DNA of 64,000 nt from the NCBI RefSeq assembly GCF_900115865.1, contig NZ_FOXY01000002.1:186001-250000 (forward strand), read 5' to 3'. The position numbers and the translations under genes were made by a program. The stretch comes from Donghicola eburneus (GTDB lineage Bacteria > Pseudomonadota > Alphaproteobacteria > Rhodobacterales > Rhodobacteraceae). The notes beneath the pieces were generated by a model. The model made no database searches, was not told the origin of the DNA, and was given only the letters and a program-made list of their open reading frames with translations. Numbering within the stretch: position 1 is the stretch's first letter; each line of letters begins with the position of its first letter. Of the stretch, positions 26,757 through 33,925 are shown one piece after another.

Positions 26757-27770
26757 ATGTTCGCAAATGTGAAAACCGCTCTGATGGCAGGCGCCGCGGT
26801 TTTGGCCGCCGCCCCCGTTCTGGCCGAAGAGGTCAACGTGTATTCCTACCGCCAGCCAGAGCTGCTGCAGCCCCTGCTGGATGCGTTCACCGAGGAAACC
26901 GGTATCGACGTGAACATGGCCTATCTGGCCAAAGGCATGGTCGAGCGTCTGCAAGCCGAGGGTGATCGCACCCCCGCCGATCTGGTGTTTACCGTCGATA
27001 TTTCGCGTCTGGCGGCAGTTGTGAACGCGGGTGTGACCCAGCCGATCACCACCGAGTACCTGCAAGAGCACGTACCCGCGCAGTACCACGATCCCGATGG
27101 TCACTGGTGGGGCCTGACCACCCGCGCCCGCGTGGTTTACGCGTCCAAGGATCGCGTCGCGGACGAAGACGTAACCACCTACGAGGATCTGGCCGATCCC
27201 AAGTGGGAAGGCCGCATCTGCACCCGTTCGGGCACACATACCTACATGCTGGCGCTGACCGCTGCGATGATCCACCACCACGGCGAAGAATATGCCAAAG
27301 AGTGGCTCGAAGGCGTGAAGTCCAACCTTGCTCGCAAACCCGAGGGCAACGACCGCGCGCAGGTCAAAGCGATCTGGGCCGGCCAGTGCGACATCAGCCT
27401 CGGCAACACCTACTACATGGGTCAGATGCTCGAGGATGCAGAGCAGACCGAATGGGCGAACAGTGTGCGCCTGCTCTTCCCCGAGTTTGATAACGGCGGC
27501 ACCCACGTGAACATTTCGGGCGTGGCGATGACCAAAGCGGCCCCGAACAAGGAAAACGCCATCAAGCTGATGGAATTCCTGACCTCGCCCGCAGCCCAAG
27601 AGCTGTACGCCGAAGCAAACCACGAATACCCCATCGCGCCCGGCACCGAAGCCACCGCACTGGTGGAAAGCTGGGGCACCTTTACCGCGGATGACGTGAA
27701 CCTGATGACTCTGGCAGATCTGCGTGACGACGCCCTGCGCATCACTCAGGAAGTCGACTTCGACGGCTAA
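26757..27770 (+). CDS. Ferric iron ABC transporter substrate-binding protein
   Basis: This 337-residue periplasmic protein of the FbpA/FutA type has a signal peptide of about 22 residues (ending APVLAEE), the opening VNVYSYRQPELLQPLLDAFTEETGIDVN, and the pair of adjacent tyrosines in GNTYYMGQM that coordinate Fe(III) in this family. The length is standard. The strong GCGAGGAGG site fixes the start. The permease and ATPase genes are not next to it, so it would be a stand-alone binding protein gene. Confidence 0.88.
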   Translation: MFANVKTALMAGAAVLAAAPVLAEEVNVYSYRQPELLQPLLDAFTEETGIDVNMAYLAKGMVERLQAEGDRTPADLVFTVDISRLAAVVNAGVTQPITTEYLQEHVPAQYHDPDGHWWGLTTRARVVYASKDRVADEDVTTYEDLADPKWEGRICTRSGTHTYMLALTAAMIHHHGEEYAKEWLEGVKSNLARKPEGNDRAQVKAIWAGQCDISLGNTYYMGQMLEDAEQTEWANSVRLLFPEFDNGGTHVNISGVAMTKAAPNKENAIKLMEFLTSPAAQELYAEANHEYPIAPGTEATALVESWGTFTADDVNLMTLADLRDDALRITQEVDFDG

Positions 27771-27798
27771 GCCTTGGTTCTCTCAGCTGTACACACAA

Positions 27799-27830
27799 AA
27801 ACGCCCCGCAGATCACTCTGCGGGGCGTTT
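27799..27830. terminator. Bidirectional terminator between convergent genes
   Basis: A perfect 13-bp stem (27799-27811 with 27818-27830) with a six-base loop has A residues on its left side and T residues on its right, so it can end transcription from both the iron-binding protein gene and the minus-strand unknown gene. Confidence 0.85.
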
Positions 27831-27862
27831 CTCTTTACCCGAGTTCGGTAAGTCTGGGGTAA

Positions 27863-28849
27863 TTACGCTGCCTGTACGTCCAGCTTCACCAGCGTCTGGT
27901 TCAGCAGGATGTACGCGATTTCGCCAAAGGTCACGGGGCCGGTAAAGGTGCCGGTCGATTTGCCTTCGAGTTCGCCATAGAGGTAGTTCAGGATGCAGTT
28001 ACAGGAGTACTGGCCGACACCGCTGTCACCCAGGTTCGCGGCAAAGGTACCCGCGTAATCGGTCAGAGGCGCTGCCAGTTGGTATTCCACACCGGGCATG
28101 ACCGGAGCGTACAGCGCAACCGAACCATTCTCGGTATCGACGGCCTGAACCGACACGTTTACCAGAGCGCCCGCGTAGTTTGCGACCAGCGGCAGACGGG
28201 TGTCGATGTTGTTCTCGGTCAGGTACTGGGCAAAGTTCACTTCCTTGCCATCAACAACAGCGGTCTGCACGGTGAAGCCGGTCTGCTGGAAGGTGAAGGT
28301 GGTCGAAGTGTCGTGACCTTGCTTGAAGATGTTGACGATGTCGGTGCTGACCTTGGCACCTGCGGGCAGTGCGATGTGCAGGCAGACTGCGCCATCTTCG
28401 ACCGCTGCTGCGTTGCCGCCGTCGAAAACCATCGGCTTGGCAGTGCCCAGTTCGTCAAGATGAACGCCGGAAATCCAGCCGACCAGCGGCTGTGCGAACA
28501 GCGCGCCCATGTTCGGCGCTTCCTGCGCAAAGGTGGTGTGGGTCGACGAGAACGCGGGGATCAGCATGACGGTGAAGCCACCCGCTTTGTAGCCCTTGGA
28601 GATGTCAGCCAGTTCATCGGCACCCAGCGCGCGAACTTCGGCGTCTGCCACATCCTCGAACGTGGTACAGAAGACTTTGTCGCGCACAACAGCGCCGCCG
28701 GTTTCGGTTACGAAGTAGACAGAGCTACCGCCAATCCACTTACCTGCGGGCAACTGCTCGAGCAGAGCAGAGTCACCTGCGACGGTCATCACGTCACCAG
28801 CTTCGATCCGTGCAGAAGCTTCGGCTACAGTCAGAAATTCATTTTTCAT
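27863..28849 (-). CDS. Uncharacterised 328-residue protein (DUF6976-like)
   Basis: This soluble protein has no signal peptide or membrane segment. Visible landmarks are an N-terminal LPAGKWIGGSSVYFVTETGG, a middle block with WISGVHLDEL, and a conserved-looking C-terminus GQYSCNCILNYLYGELEG followed by GPVTFGEIAYILLNQTLVKL. The two cysteines (C-N-C) stand out as possible ligands. The general pattern recalls FIST-type sensor domains and a family I remember as DUF6976, but I cannot confirm either by eye. It is the second gene of a two-gene operon, 21 bases after a 68-residue gene, with a GGAGACGACC site. Confidence 0.7.
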   Translation of the reverse strand: MKNEFLTVAEASARIEAGDVMTVAGDSALLEQLPAGKWIGGSSVYFVTETGGAVVRDKVFCTTFEDVADAEVRALGADELADISKGYKAGGFTVMLIPAFSSTHTTFAQEAPNMGALFAQPLVGWISGVHLDELGTAKPMVFDGGNAAAVEDGAVCLHIALPAGAKVSTDIVNIFKQGHDTSTTFTFQQTGFTVQTAVVDGKEVNFAQYLTENNIDTRLPLVANYAGALVNVSVQAVDTENGSVALYAPVMPGVEYQLAAPLTDYAGTFAANLGDSGVGQYSCNCILNYLYGELEGKSTGTFTGPVTFGEIAYILLNQTLVKLDVQAA

Positions 28850-28870
28850 GGGTCGTCTCCGGGTGCGGAA

Positions 28871-29077
28871 TTAGATGTTGGCCAAGTCGGCTGCGGCAAA
28901 ATCATTTGCCGTCGCAAATTCGCTCAGTTCTGCAATTTTCGCGGACAGAGACGAGGGATCGCTCGACACCTCGGTGCGCAAGCGTCCTACGGTAATACGG
29001 GTGGCCAACGAGGCCGAAGAGAGATCACTGGAGCTAAGTAGGATTTGCTCAAGCTGAGCGGGACCAGGCACAGACAT
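28871..29077 (-). CDS. Unknown 68-residue protein, first gene of a small operon
   Basis: This is a short, probably helical protein (MSVPGPAQLEQILLSSSDLS, later LSAKIAELSEFATANDFAAADLANI), rich in Ser, Ala and Leu, with no cysteine, signal or membrane segment. The ATG at 29077 follows AAGGATAAC at good spacing. Longer in-frame starts exist upstream but lack a site. It lies directly before the 328-residue unknown gene, and the two are probably expressed together. I do not recognise a family. Confidence 0.65.
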   Translation of the reverse strand: MSVPGPAQLEQILLSSSDLSSASLATRITVGRLRTEVSSDPSSLSAKIAELSEFATANDFAAADLANI

Positions 29078-29240
29078 TCTTGTTATCCTTGCAGTTAAAC
29101 CTAACAGCGTCCGCGATCTTTCGCAGACTGAGTGCTTTTCAGGCGTAACGCACAAGGACCTTGCAAGGCATCTCGTCAGAGGTATCCAAACCTCGTGAAA
29201 TAGAGCGGAAATCTATGCTTAGGGATGTATTCCTACCCCC

Positions 29241-29798
29241 TCAGAGCCCCTTTTGGGCTATTTCAACCGACAGACGCGAGATCGCACGCGCGCGCGCTTC
29301 TGCGGCTTGGGGCGCGCCATAGGGCGCGCTGATCGGTTCAGCGATGTCAAACAGAACGGCGCGGTCCCTGCCCCGTCCTTCGCTATCGACGATGAAGTAC
29401 TGACCCGCGATCTGGAATTGGTTGTCCGAACGCGCGAGCATGTCAGAGAAGCGCACATCCACACGCCCCGCCGCATAAGCATCAAACGGCCAAGGCTCTG
29501 GGGCGACGGTCGCGCCCGTGATTTGCGACAGGTGACGGGCCAGCGCCAGCGTCACCGCCCGCGCCGGATCATCCGCCCACAAGAGCGAGGCCCCAGACGT
29601 GATGGTACCATCCGCTTGCTGGGTGCTGATCTCTTCTGCGCTGGCATAGGTGGGCAAACTCACCAACCGCATTTCAAGCGAAGGAAAGCTGGTGCGCACA
29701 GACACGTCGCTATCGATCTGCGGAGTCGCCAACCGGACTTCGGGAGCGGTACATGCGGCGACAGCCGCCAGAGCGAGGATCGGAAGAGCTTTGATCAT
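29241..29798 (-). CDS. pqiC: PqiC-type outer-membrane lipoprotein
   Basis: This 185-residue lipoprotein has a lipobox LAAVAAC within its first 16 residues and an ABC-type transport auxiliary (DUF330/PqiC) domain: RLVSLPTYASAEEI, LWADDPARAVTLALARHLSQ, then VDVRFSDML. In E. coli PqiC sits in the outer membrane and works with PqiB tubes in lipid traffic across the envelope. The ATG at 29798 follows the pqiB stop by two bases. It ends the pqi operon. Confidence 0.88.
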   Translation of the reverse strand: MIKALPILALAAVAACTAPEVRLATPQIDSDVSVRTSFPSLEMRLVSLPTYASAEEISTQQADGTITSGASLLWADDPARAVTLALARHLSQITGATVAPEPWPFDAYAAGRVDVRFSDMLARSDNQFQIAGQYFIVDSEGRGRDRAVLFDIAEPISAPYGAPQAAEARARAISRLSVEIAQKGL

Positions 29799-29800
29799 AA

Positions 29801-31906
29801 TCAACGTCCCAGAATAAGAGAGTTGGGTTTGCGTTCAATGGTGCGCGCAAGGCCATCAATGGCACGTGCCGCTTCGGTCAGGGCGCGCAGGGCCGTCCGC
29901 GCATCGCGGTTAATCTGCGAGTTGCCATCATAGCCCGTCAGGGTCGCTTGCGCCTGCGAGATAAGGTTGCCAAGGCGGTCCACCAGAGTCGGCAGTTCGT
30001 CCGAAGCACGGGCCACGGCGTCCGCCGCATCGCTGGCCGACTGCAGCGTGGTGTTGACGTTCTCGACAGTGCCACCTTCGCGCAACTCGCGCAGGACGGC
30101 GGCAACCTCGGTCAGGGTCTGTGACAGGTCTGCAGGCAGTTGGCGCGCTTGCGGGGTATCGATCAGGCGGTCCACAGCCTTGAGCAGTTCGGACAGGTCG
30201 ACGGTCAACTGATCGATTGGCACCGTTTCGAGCTTGGCGACCACGCCATCCACACGTTCCACCAACTGCGGAACACCGTCGATCGAGGCATTTGCGCGCT
30301 CGACCGTCCCTTGCAGTGAGACCAGCGTTTCACTGAGCGTCGACACCAACTGCGCTTCGTTCAACTGCTGGATGGTGGTGTTGAGTTCGGTCGCCACACC
30401 GCCAAGCTGGGTCATCAAGGTGCTGAGCTGCTCTGGCACCGCCTGCACTTCATCGGACCCGACAAGCCCGCGGATATCGCCAAGCAAAGCGCGAATGTCT
30501 TTGGGTGTGGACTGGGTATCTTCGTTCGCCACAAGCGAGGTGGCACCATTCAAAAAGTCGATGGCAGATTGCAGCAACTCTTCGATGGGCAGGTTGTTGA
30601 CGCGGTTGAACATGTCTTCGGCAGTCGCGGCCACATCGGTCAGTTCCGGCGGCGCTGTCGGGAAGACGGGATAGGGTTCTGCATCCAGATCAAGCGTCGC
30701 GTCCGGCGCATCTTCGAGCGTCACCAGATCCACCTTGAGCCCGCCTGTCAGCAGCGACGCATTGGTCAGCCGCGCGCGCATGCCTTCGGCAACGCTCCGC
30801 TGTAGAAACTCGATCGGGTCCATACCATCTTCGCCAAGGCCGAGCCGTTCGGGCTGCAAAGCCATGGTGGCCAGCAGGCGCACACGGTTGTCGCCAAAGC
30901 GGTCAGGGTCCACGAGGCCGGTCAGGTTGGTGATCCGCCCCACACGCAGACCACTAAGCTCTACAGACGCGTCAGGGCGCAGACCAGAAACGTTGTCATC
31001 GAACACCAGCGTCAGCTCGAACTCGGGCCCTTCGGCGCGCGAGAACAGGCTGGCGCGCGCTTCGCTTTCGTCATCGAACAGATCATAGCGGTCTCCGTCC
31101 TGCGCGGGCACGCCGCCAGAGGCCGCTGTGTCAAAGGTAATACCGCCCGCGATCAGGGTCGAAATGGTGTCGAAATCCACCGACGCGCCTTCTGGACCGA
31201 AGCTGAGCGAGAAACCAGAGGCATTCCAGAAACGGGTGGTCGAGGTGATCAGCTTGTCATACGGGGCAAAGATCACAGCATCCGCCAAAACGGTCGAGCC
31301 GTCATTGCCGATCCGCGACGGGCCTACCGCGCCGACTTCGATCCCGCGATACAAGATCGGAGAATCTCCGCTCAGCCCGTCCTCGCCCACAGCGCGCATG
31401 GTCAAACGCAGGCCCTCTTCGCCTGGACTGAGCAACGGAGCGTTCTCGAGCCCGACAAATTCCGTTTGCGATGCGCCAATTTCGCTGTCCCAATCCCCTT
31501 CGATAAAGACGCCAGAGAGAACGGTATCAAGGCCGGACACACCGCGCGTCGTCACCTCTGGGCGGATGACCCAGAACACGGCGCCATCATCGACGTACTC
31601 TGCCACGTCCTTGTCCAAGCGCACTTCGGCTGTGACATTCTTCATGTCCCCTTCGAGTGTCAGATGCTCGACCAAACCAACGGTCACATCGCGGAACCGC
31701 ACCTCGGTTTCGCCCGCCCGAATGCCGGAAGCGTTGGAAAAGGTGATCTCGATCAGTGGGCCGCGAGACTGCCAGTGGTTCCACGCAATCGCCAGCGCGA
31801 TGATCAATGCGCCCATAGGAACCAGCCAGACGACCGAGGCGCGCTCCCACAAACTGGTGCGCGCGCTTTCGATGGTGACAGAGGTGGGGGTGTCAGTGTC
31901 GCTCAA
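29801..31906 (-). CDS. pqiB: PqiB-type MCE-domain protein
   Basis: This 701-residue protein has one N-terminal transmembrane helix (about 25-43) and three MCE domains (about 48-145, 160-270 and 285-410, each with the PLIEITF / EVRFRDVTVG type of strands). A long helical C-terminal region (about 440-700) would form the periplasm-spanning needle. This matches PqiB rather than MlaD. The start appears to be TTG at 31906, overlapping the upstream gene by 14 bases. It is co-expressed with the two PqiA-half genes and pqiC. Confidence 0.92.
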   Translation of the reverse strand: MSDTDTPTSVTIESARTSLWERASVVWLVPMGALIIALAIAWNHWQSRGPLIEITFSNASGIRAGETEVRFRDVTVGLVEHLTLEGDMKNVTAEVRLDKDVAEYVDDGAVFWVIRPEVTTRGVSGLDTVLSGVFIEGDWDSEIGASQTEFVGLENAPLLSPGEEGLRLTMRAVGEDGLSGDSPILYRGIEVGAVGPSRIGNDGSTVLADAVIFAPYDKLITSTTRFWNASGFSLSFGPEGASVDFDTISTLIAGGITFDTAASGGVPAQDGDRYDLFDDESEARASLFSRAEGPEFELTLVFDDNVSGLRPDASVELSGLRVGRITNLTGLVDPDRFGDNRVRLLATMALQPERLGLGEDGMDPIEFLQRSVAEGMRARLTNASLLTGGLKVDLVTLEDAPDATLDLDAEPYPVFPTAPPELTDVAATAEDMFNRVNNLPIEELLQSAIDFLNGATSLVANEDTQSTPKDIRALLGDIRGLVGSDEVQAVPEQLSTLMTQLGGVATELNTTIQQLNEAQLVSTLSETLVSLQGTVERANASIDGVPQLVERVDGVVAKLETVPIDQLTVDLSELLKAVDRLIDTPQARQLPADLSQTLTEVAAVLRELREGGTVENVNTTLQSASDAADAVARASDELPTLVDRLGNLISQAQATLTGYDGNSQINRDARTALRALTEAARAIDGLARTIERKPNSLILGR

Positions 31907-32558
31907 GATGGGGGTCTTTCTTGGTAGGATCGTTTGGGGCGGGGTCAGTGTCCCATATCATGCGGCTGTCAAAGCTTTGTGCTGACAGCATGGTAAAGAT
32001 CACCGACAGGGCAAAGGTCAGCGCCGCTGGCCCCGGAGAGATTTGCGCCGCCGCATTCAGCTGCACAAGCGCAGACAGGATCGCGACGACAAAGACGTCG
32101 ATCATGGACCAACGCCCAATATATTCGACCAGTTCATACAGGTGCTGACGCCCATGCGCTGAAAGCTTCGCTTGCCGGTTCACGGAAAACGCCAGATAGG
32201 CGATGGCACCGAATTTCGCGACTGGGATCCCGACCGAGGCAATCAGGATGATCAGCGCAACGGGGATGTCGCCGTGGTGGATCAAGTCAAACGCCCCTTC
32301 GACGATGGTGGACTCGGATTCCATCACCAGCGTGCGTGTCTTGAGCATCGGCTCTAGGTTCGCGGGAATGTAGGCCATGACGCCTGCGATCCACCATGCC
32401 CAAACCTTCTGCAGGGACTTGGTGTCTCGCGAATGCAGGGTGTGCCCGCAGCGGTCGCAATCTGTACCCTCGGCCGCGATCGGCCAAACGGCCCCGCAAC
32501 GCGTGCAAGCTAGCATGCCACGGCTGCGCGCCGAGGGGATATCAGAGTGATCGCTCAT
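31893..32558 (-). CDS. PqiA C-terminal half protein
   Basis: This 221-residue protein corresponds to the second half of E. coli PqiA. It has a zinc-ribbon (CTRCGAVW, CDRCGHTL) followed by four membrane segments with KVWAWWIAGVMAYIPANLEPML and HLYELVEYIGRWSMIDVFVVAIL. Full PqiA has two such halves in one chain; here they are separate genes joined by an ATGA overlap. The inner-membrane protein probably pairs with the other half and with PqiB. Confidence 0.88.
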   Translation of the reverse strand: MSDHSDIPSARSRGMLACTRCGAVWPIAAEGTDCDRCGHTLHSRDTKSLQKVWAWWIAGVMAYIPANLEPMLKTRTLVMESESTIVEGAFDLIHHGDIPVALIILIASVGIPVAKFGAIAYLAFSVNRQAKLSAHGRQHLYELVEYIGRWSMIDVFVVAILSALVQLNAAAQISPGPAALTFALSVIFTMLSAQSFDSRMIWDTDPAPNDPTKKDPHLERH

Positions 32559-33175
32559 GACCGCTTCTCCAGAGCGTTCCAGACCGACCAACGACACATC
32601 ATATTGTCCTGCAGCAGTACCACGATCACCAGCACGCCCATCATCCAAAAGGCCGAACCCAAATGAACCTGCGCCAAGGCAGCTACTTTGACGAGCGCCA
32701 CGCCGCAGCCCAGAACAAAGATTTCCGCCATAGACCAAGGCTTTAGCGCCTCGAACAGGCGAAAGGCCTTGGCCGCGCCACGCGCAGGCGCCCTGCCCGC
32801 CACCATCGGCCCCAGCACATAGAGCGTCAGGAGCATGCGCATCATCGGAACCAACACGATCAGCGCACCAACGGCCAACGACAGGACAAAGAGCGGGCCG
32901 TCCGAAAACGCGAGCACCGCGTCCATGACAGATGTCTCGTTATGAAACCCAGCGCGGCTAATCTGTAGAAACGGCAAAAAGAGCGCCGCGATCACGAGGA
33001 TCAGGTTCGTCACGGACAGCGCCAGAATACGGATAAAAGCATTGCGGCGCGGCGCGATCAGCACCGTCCGGCAGCGCGTGCAGACCGCGCGCTCCCCGAA
33101 CTCGGGGGTATGCTGCACATAGAGCGCATCACAATGGGGACAGACGATGTACCCCGATTGCTGTGAATGCGACAT
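32555..33175 (-). CDS. PqiA N-terminal half protein
   Basis: This 206-residue inner-membrane protein is the first half of the PqiA module: a zinc-ribbon (CPHCDALY, CTRCRTVL) then four membrane helices, with FEALKPWSMAEIFVLGCGVALVK as the conserved core. It is the first gene of the pqi operon. A separate zinc ribbon, a full set of helices and the ATGA junction to the next gene argue for two real proteins, not a frameshifted pqiA. Confidence 0.88.
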   Translation of the reverse strand: MSHSQQSGYIVCPHCDALYVQHTPEFGERAVCTRCRTVLIAPRRNAFIRILALSVTNLILVIAALFLPFLQISRAGFHNETSVMDAVLAFSDGPLFVLSLAVGALIVLVPMMRMLLTLYVLGPMVAGRAPARGAAKAFRLFEALKPWSMAEIFVLGCGVALVKVAALAQVHLGSAFWMMGVLVIVVLLQDNMMCRWSVWNALEKRS

Positions 33176-33330
33176 TCCGGTGACCCTCTGGCGATGTGGA
33201 ACTCGTAACAGACGCTCCTATACTTGTAATTGCAATGCAGCAAAACAAGCCTTCGTGGTTGCGTCTATGAGACCTTCTACCGTGCTCGCGGTGCAACAGC
33301 CGCTACCGCGCTAAAGTTTGGGCAAAAAAA

Positions 33331-33354
33331 TTGGGGGTGCCGAAACACCCCCAA
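33331..33354 (-). terminator. Strong terminator on the minus strand
   Basis: A perfect 9-bp stem, TTGGGGGTG (33331-33339) with CACCCCCAA (33346-33354), is followed on the minus strand by seven T (complement of 33324-33330). It ends a transcript coming from the small genes at 33394-33780. Confidence 0.85.
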
Positions 33355-33393
33355 GGTTCGCGGAACCGGGCTCGTTATTATGTACCGCCCGTT

Positions 33394-33489
33394 CTAGTTT
33401 TTGCCTGCGTCCCAGTTCGCGTTAAGGAGCGAACGCATCCGCTCCGGAACGCCAGTTTGTGGGTCGTTGCCCATCACCGCGCAGCCCAT
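33394..33489 (-). CDS. Candidate 31-residue small protein
   Basis: The reading frame ATG 33489 to TAG 33394 encodes a 31-residue peptide with MGCAVMGNDPQTGVPERM at its N-terminus and RSLLNANWDAGKN at its end. It has no clear ribosome binding site but could be coupled to the upstream gene, whose stop lies 27 bases before. A strong terminator follows 40 bases after it. The composition looks protein-like, but coding is not proven, and the stretch could instead be the 3' untranslated part of the upstream mRNA. Confidence 0.35.
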   Translation of the reverse strand: MGCAVMGNDPQTGVPERMRSLLNANWDAGKN

Positions 33490-33516
33490 TCGGGGGGCCC
33501 GCGATAATCCCGTGGC

Positions 33517-33780
33517 TCAGTGCAGCACGCGCTTTGCCGTGTTGACCGAAAACCGCGCGGTGCAGCACGCACCGCCGCCGTTGGTGTGGTACTCCAGAAC
33601 CGAATACGTCACCGCGACACGCCCGCCATCATCACTCAGCAAGATCACCATCCGATCGTCCAACGCTTCGGCCAAGGGGCCCTCGGCGTCGGCAGCGAAA
33701 TCGGCTTCGATCGTATTGCCGCGCATCTCGACGCGTTCGGCAATGCAAGCGTGACCGGCGATGTCAAAAACCAACTGCAT
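33517..33780 (-). CDS. Unknown 87-residue protein
   Basis: This is a small soluble protein starting MQLVFDIAGHACIAERVEMRG, with a middle acidic stretch and NGGGACCTARFSVNTAKRVLH at the C-terminus (an adjacent Cys-Cys pair). The alternating pattern suggests beta strands. The ATG at 33780 follows AAGAAGAGACAC. I do not recognise the family. It lies 145 bases after nrdJ on the same strand and before a strong terminator, so it may be a separate short transcript. Confidence 0.6.
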   Translation of the reverse strand: MQLVFDIAGHACIAERVEMRGNTIEADFAADAEGPLAEALDDRMVILLSDDGGRVAVTYSVLEYHTNGGGACCTARFSVNTAKRVLH

Positions 33781-33904
33781 GTGTCTCTTCTTTCATGGGG
33801 CCCGCCGCAGCAGACCCTCACCCTGTTGTTTTCTTTTACGAAACGCGGTGGTCTGCGTTCCGAACTGCCTTGTGTCCAACACCTTGGCGGGGCGTGCCTG
33901 CCGC

Positions 33905-33923
33905 CCTGCCAAGGGTTGGCAGG
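33905..33923 (-). terminator. Hairpin after nrdJ
   Basis: CCTGCCAA (33905-33912) pairs with TTGGCAGG (33916-33923) around a three-base loop, directly after the nrdJ stop codon on the minus strand. No T run follows, so it may be a stabilising 3' hairpin rather than an intrinsic terminator. Confidence 0.4.
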
Positions 33924-33925
33924 CG

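Noticed and set aside
31893-33175. The two PqiA halves as one frameshifted gene
   Set aside because: Each half has a start codon, its own zinc ribbon and a complete set of helices, and the junction is an ATGA overlap like others in the window.
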